64,000 nt of DNA from assembly GCF_000212355.1 (NCBI RefSeq), contig NC_015496.1, positions 3,008,001-3,072,000 on the forward strand, given 5' to 3'. The position numbers were made by a program, and so were the translations under genes. The notes below the pieces were generated by a model that saw only the letters and a program-made list of their open reading frames with translations, did no database searches and had not been told where the DNA came from. This document shows positions 1-9,027 of this stretch, piece by piece. Each line of letters begins with the position of its first letter. The first letter of the stretch is position 1. Source of the stretch: Dokdonia sp. 4H-3-7-5 (GTDB lineage Bacteria; Bacteroidota; Bacteroidia; Flavobacteriales; Flavobacteriaceae).

Positions 1-1369
1 CAAGGATTCTCGCATCAAAAACATCTTCACTATTTTCAATCACCATTTCTGCATGTTGCTCGATGGCATTTTCTAATGCTGTTTTTGCTTTAAGTCCTTC
101 TTTAATTACACGTTTGTATTCCTTCTTGATATCAAAATAAACATTCTTAGTATTTGCAAATTCCTTGCGTAAATCTGGAGGCATCACGTAGGTGAAGTTG
201 CGCTCTATCTCCTCATCTGCAATTAGGTTTTCAAGATAGAAATCTGGGTATGCAAAAATCTCTTTCCAGTCTATTGGTGCTTCCCAAAGTCCAAAACGTG
301 CAGCGTTATTTCCTAAATCAAGTACCTTAAATGTAGTTTTACCTGGAGCAATACGTGATCCACGACCTATCATCTGGAAGTATAAGGTAAGTGACTTTGT
401 TGCTCTGTTTAAGATAATAGTATCTACTGTAGGTTCATCAAAACCAGTAGTAAGAATACTTACAGAAGTAAGTATTGCATCTGGAGTATTTTTAAACCAG
501 TCCAAGATTTCTGTTCGCTCCTTAGCACTGTGGGTATTATCAAGGTGGCGTATGTCATACCCTGCCATTTTAAACGTCTCATAGACGTAGCGAGAGGTAT
601 TTATACCATTATTAAAGATAAGCGTCTTCTTCCCTTTAGATTGATCCTCATAAGCGCTTAACAGCTTTTGCTGCATGATGGTATCTGTGTACAGAATGTC
701 TGAAGACTTCACTGTATAATCACCATTAATACCAAGCTTAAGCGAACTCAACCCAACATTGTAGCTTATTGTTTTTGCTTTAGATAAGAATCCTCTCTTT
801 ATCAAAGCCGGTATGCTCTCCCCTATTAAAAGTTCGCTATAGTTGTCCTTCATGGGCAACTTAATGTTAGAACTTAAGGGAGTCGCTGTTACCCCAAGTA
901 TAAAAGCCTTTTCAAAGTAGCTGAAGAGTTTTCTAAAAGAGTTATAATGCGCCTCATCAATAATAACAAGACCCACATCATCCATATTCATCTGCTCCTC
1001 TTGTAATCTGTTAGTAAGCGTTTCTACCATTGCCACATAACACATGTAATCTTCACTATCATCTAGTGTCTTAACATCACTGCTTATGATCATATTAGGA
1101 ACCATAAATTCAGTAAGCATTCTCGAGGTTTGATTAGAAAGTTCAATACGGTGCGTGAGGATTACAACTTTCTTATTAGCCCTTTTTATATAGTTACGAA
1201 CTATCTCAGAGAAAATAACCGTTTTTCCACCACCAGTAGGCAGTTGATACAACAAGTTATAATCTTCCGATGTACGATCCATTACGCTAAAAACAGCCTC
1301 AAGATCCTTGAGTTGGTAATCGTATAATTCTTTTTCTGGAGTTTCTTTTTCTTGAATAGCGTCGCTCAA
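1..1369 (-). CDS. DEAD/DEAH-box superfamily II helicase (C-terminus cut by window edge)
   Basis: ATP-dependent helicase or translocase of the type III restriction/RecQ-like COG1061 class. Reading the minus strand I see an N-terminal Q-like element (YDYQLKDLEAV), Walker A (LPTGGGKT), the DEAH box (VIIDEAH), motif III (VTATP) and motif VI (QMIGRGSRIAPGK), so both RecA-like lobes are present. The protein continues past position 1. No ATG precedes the Q motif: after an in-frame TAA the first usable start is the TTG at 1369; the next ATG would remove the Q motif. A one-mismatch copy of the window's repeated palindrome lies about 55 bases upstream. The substrate is unknown, and no methylase or specificity gene is visible beside it, so a restriction role is not supported. 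Confidence 0.88.
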   Translation of the reverse strand, partial: MSDAIQEKETPEKELYDYQLKDLEAVFSVMDRTSEDYNLLYQLPTGGGKTVIFSEIVRNYIKRANKKVVILTHRIELSNQTSRMLTEFMVPNMIISSDVKTLDDSEDYMCYVAMVETLTNRLQEEQMNMDDVGLVIIDEAHYNSFRKLFSYFEKAFILGVTATPLSSNIKLPMKDNYSELLIGESIPALIKRGFLSKAKTISYNVGLSSLKLGINGDYTVKSSDILYTDTIMQQKLLSAYEDQSKGKKTLIFNNGINTSRYVYETFKMAGYDIRHLDNTHSAKERTEILDWFKNTPDAILTSVSILTTGFDEPTVDTIILNRATKSLTLYFQMIGRGSRIAPGKTTFKVLDLGNNAARFGLWEAPIDWKEIFAYPDFYLENLIADEEIERNFTYVMPPDLRKEFANTKNVYFDIKKEYKRVIKEGLKAKTALENAIEQHAEMVIENSEDVFDARIL

Positions 1370-1422
1370 AAGTGTAGGTTTCTTCGGTTAAAAGTCAATC
1401 TTGCAAAACTAAGGGATTTTTA

Positions 1423-1438
1423 TGCTTTTGCGAAAGCG
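1423..1438. repeat. Iterated palindrome, one-mismatch copy
   Basis: TGCTTTTGCGAAAGCG followed by TA. It differs from the consensus CGCTTTCGCGAAAGCG by a C-to-T change in the left arm and lies upstream of the helicase start. Confidence 0.6.
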
Positions 1439-1510
1439 TACCGCAAGAATTCTTGACACAATTTTAAAAATTATGTCGAATTTCAGATAAATGAATGAAA
1501 GTGAATGTCT

Positions 1511-2020
1511 TTATGATGGATCTGCTGCTTCATCAAACAAAGCTGCATTAGGCCACTTTCCATCCTCGGCTAGTGAAACTATGCCTTCTATTCGTTCGCC
1601 AAGATCCTCTAATAAATGATGATATGTAACATACTGCACGAGTTCTTTAAAGGAATTGAGCATACTTTTATAAAACGCATCTGGAAGTCCTGGACTAGAT
1701 TGTTCAAAAGTCTGTGCTATTTCAATATTAAAAATCATCACATCAGAAAGCAACAGCGGGTTCATACCTAAAGTTTTAAAGTGCTTGATATACTTCTGTG
1801 CAATAGAACGTCTTTTTCTAGGGCGTTTACGTCTTGTGGGAAAATACTCGTTACTTATTTTAATTTTTGCCTCGTCTACGAGTTTGTCTTCTTTAGGATT
1901 AAATACAAAGTCATAATAGGTCTTAACCTCAGGTATACGCTCATAAAGCTCTATAATTTGCTCTTGCAATTCTGCATTGCTTAGTGTGGAAATTTGCTTT
2001 TTTAACGCCCGTTTGCTCAT
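1511..2020 (-). CDS. Conserved hypothetical protein, DUF6155-like
   Basis: 169 residues, cytosolic, no signal peptide or membrane segment. The start MSKRALKKQISTLSNAELQ, the segment YYDFVFNPKED and a basic stretch (TRRKRPRKRR, about residues 62-71) recall a small uncharacterised family (DUF6155, from memory). The basic patch could contact nucleic acid, but that is inference. It runs in the same direction as the helicase downstream, separated by about 140 bases that hold a repeat copy, so co-transcription is possible. It is divergent from the next gene. Function unknown. Confidence 0.8.
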   Translation of the reverse strand: MSKRALKKQISTLSNAELQEQIIELYERIPEVKTYYDFVFNPKEDKLVDEAKIKISNEYFPTRRKRPRKRRSIAQKYIKHFKTLGMNPLLLSDVMIFNIEIAQTFEQSSPGLPDAFYKSMLNSFKELVQYVTYHHLLEDLGERIEGIVSLAEDGKWPNAALFDEAADPS

Positions 2021-2130
2021 TGCTAATTGATTACTTATTGCGAATTTATAATAAAAAATAGTCGTAAAAAGCGAATCAAAAACCTATTTTTGCAACAATA
2101 CCAACTTCATATATAAATCATCATTTTACA

Positions 2131-2514
2131 ATGAATACACTTCAAGATAGTAAAGCCGTAAACTTGATCAAAAAACTCATAGGAGATGTAGCTCAAAACG
2201 GAATTATAACAAATACAGTGGTTGAAGACCTTAAAGCACTTCGCCCACATACTATTACAGAGCAACTACCTTTATTAGCCAAAGCGACACGCCTTGCCGC
2301 TGAACACATAGAGGAAACAGGAACTTTTGCAATTCCTATCCCTGCAGATGATGATATTGAAGATGAAAATGAAGAAATTATTGCAGCTGCAGATCCTGCC
2401 GAAAGCACTCCGGAAGAAAGCTTACACTACTTCTTTTGCTTAATAAGAGATGTAGATAAAAAAACAAATGAAGACGAATTACGTGAATACGTAAAGGCGT
2501 TAAGAGAGTACTAG
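2131..2514 (+). CDS. Conserved hypothetical acidic protein
   Basis: 127 residues, not recognised as a named family. It is soluble and predicted helical, with a strongly acidic middle (DDDIEDENEE, about residues 73-82) and a C-terminal helix rich in charged residues. No catalytic motif is visible. A -7-like box TATTTTTG lies at 2085-2092 and a clear terminator follows the stop, so it looks like a single-gene transcript. The reading frame is uninterrupted and divergent from the neighbouring DUF6155-like gene. Confidence 0.75.
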   Translation: MNTLQDSKAVNLIKKLIGDVAQNGIITNTVVEDLKALRPHTITEQLPLLAKATRLAAEHIEETGTFAIPIPADDDIEDENEEIIAAADPAESTPEESLHYFFCLIRDVDKKTNEDELREYVKALREY

Positions 2515-2543
2515 TATACAATTACTCTTTATCAATATCATAA

Positions 2544-2573
2544 AAAAGCCACTCGATTGAGTGGCTTTTTTTT
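2544..2573 (+). terminator. Rho-independent terminator
   Basis: Stem AAGCCACTC / GAGTGGCTT with loop GATT, followed by a run of T. It ends the acidic-protein transcript; the A-run on the left could also let it work on the minus strand. Confidence 0.85.
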
Positions 2574-2611
2574 ATAACAAAATATTGTAGTTCAAATTGT
2601 AATTGAGAAGA

Positions 2612-2923
2612 CTATTCAAATTTCTTCTCAATACTTTGCCCTATTGCAGTACTTTTCAAAACGTACGTATATAGCCACATTAAGGTAAAAGAAGGAATGA
2701 TGTCTAATCCAGGTACAACCTCTTCTACAAAGGTGATTACACCCCCTACTTTTCCCGCAGTGCCTTTATACATTCTTGTCATAAGCCATGCAGATAATGG
2801 CGCCCAGACCACGTCTGACATATCTCCTATTACCGGGAATACCCAACTTGAGGTAAGTATCCCTAAGACGTCTATAAGAAGTCCAATTAATAAAAGCTTG
2901 TATTTATTTGTTTGATTATCCAT
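2612..2923 (-). CDS. Small conserved integral membrane protein
   Basis: 103 residues with two or three hydrophobic segments (about residues 9-27, 38-50 and 75-90). The motif DIIPSFTLMWLYTY near the C-terminus looks like that of small uncharacterised membrane proteins in Bacteroidota. No signal peptidase site and no catalytic motif. It is followed by the gap that holds the terminator of the convergent upstream gene and lies downstream of folE on the same strand (51 bases apart), so the two may share a transcript. Function unknown. Confidence 0.75.
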   Translation of the reverse strand: MDNQTNKYKLLLIGLLIDVLGILTSSWVFPVIGDMSDVVWAPLSAWLMTRMYKGTAGKVGGVITFVEEVVPGLDIIPSFTLMWLYTYVLKSTAIGQSIEKKFE

Positions 2924-2974
2924 AAGTATATTAAATATAATACTTTAAGCTAATCAAATAACATTCCAAAATTA

Positions 2975-3571
2975 TTAATCTAAATTAGAGGAAATCAATT
3001 TGAGAAACTCATTACGAGTTTCTTGCTTTTCAAATTGTCCTCTAAAACCAGAAGTCGTCGTTGTGGAGTTTTGTTTTTGCACACCTCTCATCATCATACA
3101 CATATGAGACGCTTCAATCACAACAGCAACACCTTTAGGGTTTAATGTGGAGTTAATGCACTCTAAGATATCATGTGTAAGTCTTTCCTGTACTTGTAGT
3201 CTTCTTGAAAAAACGTCAACTATACGTGGTAATTTACTTAATCCTACAATATGTCCATTAGGTATGTATGCAATATGAGCTTTACCAAAGAATGGTAGCA
3301 TGTGATGTTCACATAATGAATAGAGCTCTATATTCTTTACGATAACCATATCATCATAATCCTCTTTAAACATAGCGCCTTTAAGTATAGCACTTGGATC
3401 CATCTCATATCCTGAGGTAAGGAATTGCATTGCTTTTGCGGCTCTTTCAGGTGTCTTTAGAATACCTTCTCTGTCGGTGTCTTCTCCTAATTTTTTTATA
3501 ATTGACGTAAAATTATCTTTTATTTCGTCTGTAACTTCAATGTTGTATTCTTCAAAGCTTCTGTATGGCAT
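2975..3571 (-). CDS. folE: GTP cyclohydrolase I
   Basis: Converts GTP to 7,8-dihydroneopterin triphosphate, the first step of tetrahydrofolate (and pterin) synthesis, as a cytosolic homodecamer. The 198-residue length fits the family. Zinc ligands are visible: Cys87 and His90 in [10 protein letters not shown] and Cys158 in [11 protein letters not shown]. The family signatures [13 protein letters not shown] and [10 protein letters not shown], and the C-terminal TTTTSGFRG, are intact, so this should be an active type IA enzyme. On the minus strand a -7-like TATATTTG lies at 3606-3599, about 30 bases before the ATG. Confidence 0.97.
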   Translation of the reverse strand: MPYRSFEEYNIEVTDEIKDNFTSIIKKLGEDTDREGILKTPERAAKAMQFLTSGYEMDPSAILKGAMFKEDYDDMVIVKNIELYSLCEHHMLPFFGKAHIAYIPNGHIVGLSKLPRIVDVFSRRLQVQERLTHDILECINSTLNPKGVAVVIEASHMCMMMRGVQKQNSTTTTSGFRGQFEKQETRNEFLKLISSNLD

Positions 3572-3673
3572 GAGTGCAATTTATTTTTTTTGTTTAATCA
3601 AATATACTATTTATTAAACATTTTTATTTCTCTATTTAACTTTTTATTTGGAGTTTTCTTAGAATCTCACGGT

Positions 3674-3681
3674 TAGATTTG
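3674..3681 (+). promoter_or_regulatory. Putative -7 element of the DUF5916 gene
   Basis: TAGATTTG matches the Bacteroidota TAnnTTTG box. A TTTG at 3647-3650 sits 23 bases upstream, slightly longer than usual spacing. It is 22 bases before the ATG. Confidence 0.4.
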
Positions 3682-3703
3682 TCGAGCAAACCAAACACAT
3701 GTC

Positions 3704-6169
3704 ATGCGCATTTTTCTATTGGGAATTTTCTCCCTTGTTTTATTACCCTCATTATCAGTATACGGTCAGCAAACGAAAACGCTCAATGCAGAGCGTATAA
3801 GCACGCCGCCTAAAATAGATGGGGTACTTGATGATGCCGTATGGAAATCGCTGGCAACTTATGATGATTTTAACATGTTTGAGCCTGGAAATGTAGGAAC
3901 AATAGATGAAGATCAGCGTACAGAGATTAAAATGGCTTACGATGATAATGCAGTTTACATAGCAGCTTATTTATTTGACCCGGACCCAGAAAGTATTCCT
4001 AGTCAGTTCAGTCAGCGAGATCAGGTATTTGCCCAAGCGGATCACTTTGTAGTTGCATTAAACACCTATAATGACGGGATTAATGAAACTCGATTTTATG
4101 TGACCAGTGCAGGAACCATAGGTGATCAACGTATAACACAAAATAACAGAGATTTTGGATTTAATGTAGTGTTCGAGTGTAAAGTTTCAAGAGATGATAA
4201 AGGGTGGTATGCAGAGTATCGTATTCCTTATAATGCACTGCGGTTTCCAGAGGTTACTGTTCAAGACTGGAGTGTAAATTTCTATAGAAGATTAGTAAAA
4301 AAGAATGAAACGCATACATGGAATTTTATAGAACGTGGTGTTGGTAGAGACACACAATACAATGGAACCGTAACAGGTGTGCGCGATATTGATCCCCCTG
4401 TACGACTTACTTTATTTCCATTTGCTCAAACATCTACTAATTTCTTTGATGGGAATAATGAGACCAACTTTGCCGGAGGTCTTGATATAAAATACGGTCT
4501 TACAGACAGTTTTACACTTGATGCACAATTAATTCCAGATTTCGGTCAGGTAGCTTTTGATAATGTAGAGCTTAACCTAGGTCCTTTTGAGCAAACCTTT
4601 GGGGAGAATAGAGCATTCTTTACAGAAGGAATAGATTTATTTAATAAGGGGAGAATCTTCTTTTCAAGACGTATAGGTGGTGCACCCTCTAATAGCCCAG
4701 AGCTCTTAAGTACAGAAGAAGTGATAACTTCACCTTCTACCGTAAAGCTTGCAAATTCTGTCAAGATTTCTGGACGTACAAAAGGAGGTTTGGGTATTGG
4801 TTTTTTGAATTCTATAGGTCAAGAGACATTTGCAACCATAGAAAACACAATTACCACAGAAGTGAATGGAACCACAGTTATTGAAAAAACTAGACGTGAC
4901 GAAGTGATAGAACCTCTTACTAATTACAATGTTTTTGTTTTAGATCAACAGTTTAATCAAAACTCTTCCGTTTCTCTTATTAATACTAATGTAACTAGAA
5001 GTGGCAGTAAATTTAGAAATGCAAATGTAACAGGAGGTGTGTTTGACCTAGCAGATAAGGGAAATAACTTTAGAGCCTCTGGGCGCGCAATCTTTAGCAA
5101 TGTAAGAGAAGCAGGAGAAACTACTAGCGGTTTTTTATCAGAATTTGATTTTAGGAAAATAAAAGGCAACTGGCGATACCGTTTTGGACATGACTTTGCA
5201 GATACCAAACTCAATATAAATGATCTTGGTTTAAATTTTAGAAACAATTTTAACAATTTTGCAGTGGGTGGTTCATATGAGTTAATACAGCCTAGAGGTA
5301 AATTCAACAGATATCGCTTTGATCTTACCGTAAGACATAGAAGGCTATACGAGCCAAGCATAAAAACTAGAAACAGTATACGCTTTGATTCTTTCTTCTC
5401 AACTACAGAACGCTTAGCTTTTGGAATCGACATGAGTCTTAATGGAAAAGAGCAAGATTATTTTGAACCCAGAGTAGACGGAAGATTTGTAACCTTTGAG
5501 TCTAACCTAGGGAGCAGTGGCTTTATCTCAACCGACTTTAGAAAGAAATTTGCATTTGATTTAAGAGGTTCTATACGTTCTTGGTTTGGCAATCAAGACC
5601 AATTTAATCACAGTATTAATTTCTCGCCTCGTTATAGGTTTTCAGATAAACTACTCGTTATTTTATCATCAAATTACTCAAGCAGAAAAGACAACTTTGG
5701 ATGGGTAGATAATACAGATACAGAGGTATTCTTAGGTCTTAGAGATGTTAAATCCTTGGAAAATAGAATTAATGTAAATTATAATTTTGACCCATACAAG
5801 GCGCTTAATTTGAGTTTACGTAATTTTTGGGCGGTTTCAGACCACAGTAGTAATATATATTACTTACTTAACAATGATGGATCGAGATCTCAAATAGATA
5901 ACTACGATACCACCGTACAGCGTGATCCTAATGCAAATTTCAATATCTGGAACCTAGACGTGAGCTATCGCTGGCGTTTTGCTCCAGGAAGCGAAGCATC
6001 ATTACTATACCGCCATCAAATTTCGAATTTTGATGAGCAATCTACTTTAGATTATGGCCAGAGTCTTGGTAACTTGTTTGATGAACCTCTTAACCATACA
6101 TTATCACTTAGAGTCACTTACTTTATAGATTATAATAATGTAAAAGGCATCTTTAAAAAGACCGCCTAG
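3704..6169 (+). CDS. Outer-membrane protein with CBM9-like domain and DUF5916 barrel
   Basis: 821 residues with a Sec signal peptide (MRIFLLGIFSLVLLPSLSVYG, mature end near QQT). Residues about 30-220 form a carbohydrate-binding module 9-like domain, starting with the typical PPKIDGVLDDAVWK. The remainder has alternating, aromatic-rich strands of the DUF5916 family and ends in aromatic strands typical of an outer-membrane beta-barrel (SLRVTYFIDYNN). In Bacteroidota these proteins are placed at the cell surface and are often found near peptidase or glycan genes; the ligand is unknown. Divergent from folE and upstream of lolD on the same strand. Confidence 0.85.
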   Translation: MRIFLLGIFSLVLLPSLSVYGQQTKTLNAERISTPPKIDGVLDDAVWKSLATYDDFNMFEPGNVGTIDEDQRTEIKMAYDDNAVYIAAYLFDPDPESIPSQFSQRDQVFAQADHFVVALNTYNDGINETRFYVTSAGTIGDQRITQNNRDFGFNVVFECKVSRDDKGWYAEYRIPYNALRFPEVTVQDWSVNFYRRLVKKNETHTWNFIERGVGRDTQYNGTVTGVRDIDPPVRLTLFPFAQTSTNFFDGNNETNFAGGLDIKYGLTDSFTLDAQLIPDFGQVAFDNVELNLGPFEQTFGENRAFFTEGIDLFNKGRIFFSRRIGGAPSNSPELLSTEEVITSPSTVKLANSVKISGRTKGGLGIGFLNSIGQETFATIENTITTEVNGTTVIEKTRRDEVIEPLTNYNVFVLDQQFNQNSSVSLINTNVTRSGSKFRNANVTGGVFDLADKGNNFRASGRAIFSNVREAGETTSGFLSEFDFRKIKGNWRYRFGHDFADTKLNINDLGLNFRNNFNNFAVGGSYELIQPRGKFNRYRFDLTVRHRRLYEPSIKTRNSIRFDSFFSTTERLAFGIDMSLNGKEQDYFEPRVDGRFVTFESNLGSSGFISTDFRKKFAFDLRGSIRSWFGNQDQFNHSINFSPRYRFSDKLLVILSSNYSSRKDNFGWVDNTDTEVFLGLRDVKSLENRINVNYNFDPYKALNLSLRNFWAVSDHSSNIYYLLNNDGSRSQIDNYDTTVQRDPNANFNIWNLDVSYRWRFAPGSEASLLYRHQISNFDEQSTLDYGQSLGNLFDEPLNHTLSLRVTYFIDYNNVKGIFKKTA

Positions 6170-6220
6170 TCCGTTGGTAAAAAGCAGGTATTATAGTACT
6201 TTCACAGTCAATATTGTATT

Positions 6221-6886
6221 ATGGTAAAGGCAGAACATATATCAAAAACTTTTGGAAACCTACAAGTTCTTAAAGACGTTGCTTTAAATGTAAAAAAGGG
6301 TGAAGTGGTTTCTATTGTTGGTCAAAGTGGCGCAGGTAAAACTACGCTACTACAGATTCTAGGCACTCTAGATATGCCTGATAATAATGCTCAGGCACAA
6401 CTTACCATTAACGGAAAATCTCTCACAGGACTTAAATCTAAGTTACTAAGTGCTTTCCGTAATGAGCACATAGGGTTTATTTTTCAGTTTCACCAGCTAC
6501 TTCCAGAGTTTACAGCGATGGAAAATGTGTGTATTCCTGCATTTATTGCCAAAAAAGATAAGGCACCCACAGAGGCTCGTGCTAAAGAGCTTCTTGACTT
6601 TTTAGGGCTGTCCCATCGCTATGATCACAAACCTAATGAGCTATCTGGAGGAGAGCAACAGCGTGTGGCAGTAGCTAGAGCACTTATAAACAATCCAGCA
6701 CTCATTCTGGCAGATGAGCCTTCCGGTAACCTCGATACAGAAAGTGCAGATCATCTACATAAACTATTTTTTAGATTACGAGATGAGTTTAATCAAACGC
6801 TTATTATTGTTACTCATAATGAAGAGCTAGCAGATATGGCAGACCGTAAGCTTGTAATGAAAGATGGTGAGTTTGTGAATAATTAA
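6221..6886 (+). CDS. lolD: LolD-type ABC transporter ATP-binding protein
   Basis: ATPase of the LolCDE/MacB class, which in the lipoprotein pathway powers release of outer-membrane lipoproteins from the inner membrane. 221 residues: Walker A GQSGAGKT at about 34-41, Q-loop region [17 protein letters not shown] (typical of LolD), signature [15 protein letters not shown], Walker [13 protein letters not shown] and the switch His in [10 protein letters not shown]. No LolC/E permease gene is adjacent, as is usual in Flavobacteriia. MacB- or FtsE-like ATPases are close relatives, so the symbol is probable rather than certain. Confidence 0.85.
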   Translation: MVKAEHISKTFGNLQVLKDVALNVKKGEVVSIVGQSGAGKTTLLQILGTLDMPDNNAQAQLTINGKSLTGLKSKLLSAFRNEHIGFIFQFHQLLPEFTAMENVCIPAFIAKKDKAPTEARAKELLDFLGLSHRYDHKPNELSGGEQQRVAVARALINNPALILADEPSGNLDTESADHLHKLFFRLRDEFNQTLIIVTHNEELADMADRKLVMKDGEFVNN

Positions 6887-6894
6887 TATGAATA

Positions 6895-6910
6895 CGCTTT
6901 CGCTAAAGCG
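6895..6910. repeat. Iterated palindrome, one-mismatch copy
   Basis: CGCTTTCGCTAAAGCG between lolD and the TIGR02757 gene; one G-to-T change breaks perfect symmetry. 34 bases upstream of the next ATG. Confidence 0.7.
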
Positions 6911-6943
6911 CACCACACCCTACTATATACAGCAGAGTAACAC

Positions 6944-7708
6944 ATGAATAAAACGGATCTTAAAATTTTCTTGGATGAAAAAGCAATTCAATATGAGAAT
7001 GGCGATTTTATTCCACACGATCCTATACAAATCCCTCACCAATTTGAACTAAAAGAAGATATCGAGATTGCCGCTTTCTTAACAGCTACTATTGCCTGGG
7101 GCAATCGCAAGAGTATCATAACGAATGCTACAAAAATGATGGATATCATGGGGAATGCACCTTATGATTTTATCTTAAACTACGATCCAGAACAAGCGCA
7201 CCTTTTTGATGGGTTTGTACATCGCACTTTTAATAGCGGAGATTTAGAGACATTTATAAGGGCATTACAGCACATTTACCTCAATCATGGCGGTCTAGAA
7301 AATGCTTTTAAGAAGGGAATCACAAGTGAAGGCCTACAACCCGCTATTTCAAATTTTAAGAAATTATTTTTTGAGGTCGAACATTTACCAAGAACACAAA
7401 AGCATGTGAGTGACCCACTCAAGAACTCTGCTGCAAAACGTATCAACATGTTTTTGAGATGGATGGTACGTGATGCAAATGCGGGAGTAGATTTTGGAAT
7501 ATGGAACACTATTTCCCCTAGTTTACTTTCATGCCCATTAGATGTCCATACAAGTAATGTAGCTAGAAAACTTAAACTGCTTAAGAGAAAGCAAAACGAC
7601 GGAAAAACATTGCAGGAGCTAGATAAAGCGCTAAGAAAAATGGATCCTAATGATCCTGTAAAATATGATTTTGCATTGTTTGGATTAGGAGCCTTCGAGA
7701 AGTTTTAA
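6944..7708 (+). CDS. TIGR02757 family protein (DUF2400)
   Basis: 254 residues, cytosolic, matching the TIGR02757/DUF2400 family from its start (LKIFLDEKAIQYENGDFI), the central AAFLTATIAWGNRKSI and the C-terminal LDVHTSNVARKLKLLKRKQ plus FALFGLGAFEKF. The helical layout and the LDVHT segment are reminiscent of helix-hairpin-helix DNA glycosylases (compare VDTHIHR of Nth in this window), but a catalytic lysine cannot be assigned and no activity is established. It follows lolD on the same strand with a 57-base gap that includes a degenerate repeat. Confidence 0.85.
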   Translation: MNKTDLKIFLDEKAIQYENGDFIPHDPIQIPHQFELKEDIEIAAFLTATIAWGNRKSIITNATKMMDIMGNAPYDFILNYDPEQAHLFDGFVHRTFNSGDLETFIRALQHIYLNHGGLENAFKKGITSEGLQPAISNFKKLFFEVEHLPRTQKHVSDPLKNSAAKRINMFLRWMVRDANAGVDFGIWNTISPSLLSCPLDVHTSNVARKLKLLKRKQNDGKTLQELDKALRKMDPNDPVKYDFALFGLGAFEKF

Positions 7709-7793
7709 TTATTCTCGATGCACTATAGGTATTATTTATATAGAATATGATTAGCTATATTTTAGAAAGACTATTTTTGATTAAAATTACACT

Positions 7794-8987
7794 GTGATAG
7801 CACCTCAAAAGCCAATTAACGAAAGCAAACGACTAGAAGTATTAAAGTCATATAAACTTCTTGACACGCTTCCAGAAGATGCTTATGACACGATAACAAA
7901 GCTTGCTTCTCACATCTGTAATACACCAATATCACTAGTTACATTGCTAGATGCAGATCGTAATTTTTTGAAATCAAGACGTGGTATTGATATGTCTGAA
8001 TCTCCTAGAGATATCTCATTTTGTGGTCACGCTATTCTCACAGAAGAGCCCATTTTTCTAGTAGAAGATGCTCGTTTAGATAAACGTTTTCAAGATAATC
8101 CATTAGTTAAAGATTTTAAAGCAATTTTTTATGCAGGTGTTCCTTTACGCACAAGTGACGGTTATGCTTTAGGCACTTTATGTGTTTATGATCACAAACC
8201 AAGAACGTTATCCTTAGAAGAACAAGATGCTTTGCGTGGTCTTGCAAAGCAAACAGTTTTATTATTTGAGGCTCGCAAACGCAATATGGACCTCGCAGCC
8301 TCAGAAAATGAAACTGCACAACGTAATGATCGTTTAGAAGATTTTGCTCGATTAGTAGCTCATGATCTTAAGTCTCCACTTGCAAGTATAGAAGGTTTAC
8401 TCAACCTCTTGAAAGAAGATTACCTGGATAGCAATGATGAAGATTTTGCACTGTATTTAAAGCATCTAGATACTTCGGCAAAGTCTATGAGAGGTTATAT
8501 AGATGGGCTTCTGGACTATTATAGAGCAGATACATTACTGGCAACAAAAGAGAATACTACACTTTTTAAACTAGTTAAAAACGTAGCAGATTTACATAAG
8601 TCTAGTGATGTCGCTATTAACGTTACAGATGATATCAAGTTAGCATCTGTTTCTACAATCGCCATTGACCAGATAATATCAAATCTTGTTGATAATGCTA
8701 CAAAATACAATGACAAGGATACTCCCACCATCCAAATAAGTGCAACGGAATCTAAAGACTTCTACACTATATCTGTAAAAGATAATGGTACCGGAATTCC
8801 AGAAGACAAACAAGACATTATTTTTGACCTATTTAAAACTACAGGAACTAAAGATCGTAATGGCAAACAAGGTTCTGGAATGGGATTGGCAACCGTGCGT
8901 AAACTGGTAGAAGGATTGGGTGGTACTATTAGTGTTTCTTCTGTGGTTGGTGAAGGGAGTATTTTCACTTTTACCATTAGGCGATAA
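7794..8987 (+). CDS. GAF-domain sensor histidine kinase
   Basis: 397 residues starting with GTG. No transmembrane segment, so a cytosolic sensor. An N-terminal GAF domain (about 25-165, with ISFCGHAIL typical of this subfamily), then a dimerisation/phosphoacceptor helix with His190 in RLVAHDLKSPLAS, then a HATPase domain with N-box NLVDNATKYND, G1 DNGTGIP and G2 GSGMGLATVRKLVEGLGG. It autophosphorylates on His190 and would pass phosphate to an unlinked response regulator; none is encoded nearby. The ligand of the GAF domain is unknown. All catalytic boxes are intact. Confidence 0.93.
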   Translation: MIAPQKPINESKRLEVLKSYKLLDTLPEDAYDTITKLASHICNTPISLVTLLDADRNFLKSRRGIDMSESPRDISFCGHAILTEEPIFLVEDARLDKRFQDNPLVKDFKAIFYAGVPLRTSDGYALGTLCVYDHKPRTLSLEEQDALRGLAKQTVLLFEARKRNMDLAASENETAQRNDRLEDFARLVAHDLKSPLASIEGLLNLLKEDYLDSNDEDFALYLKHLDTSAKSMRGYIDGLLDYYRADTLLATKENTTLFKLVKNVADLHKSSDVAINVTDDIKLASVSTIAIDQIISNLVDNATKYNDKDTPTIQISATESKDFYTISVKDNGTGIPEDKQDIIFDLFKTTGTKDRNGKQGSGMGLATVRKLVEGLGGTISVSSVVGEGSIFTFTIRR

Positions 8988-9027
8988 AGTCCGTTTTAAG
9001 TATTTTTGAACAAACCTAAAATCGCAC

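Noticed and set aside
4957-5433. 158-codon open frame opposite the DUF5916 gene
   Set aside because: Antisense shadow of a clear gene; no recognisable domain and biased composition.
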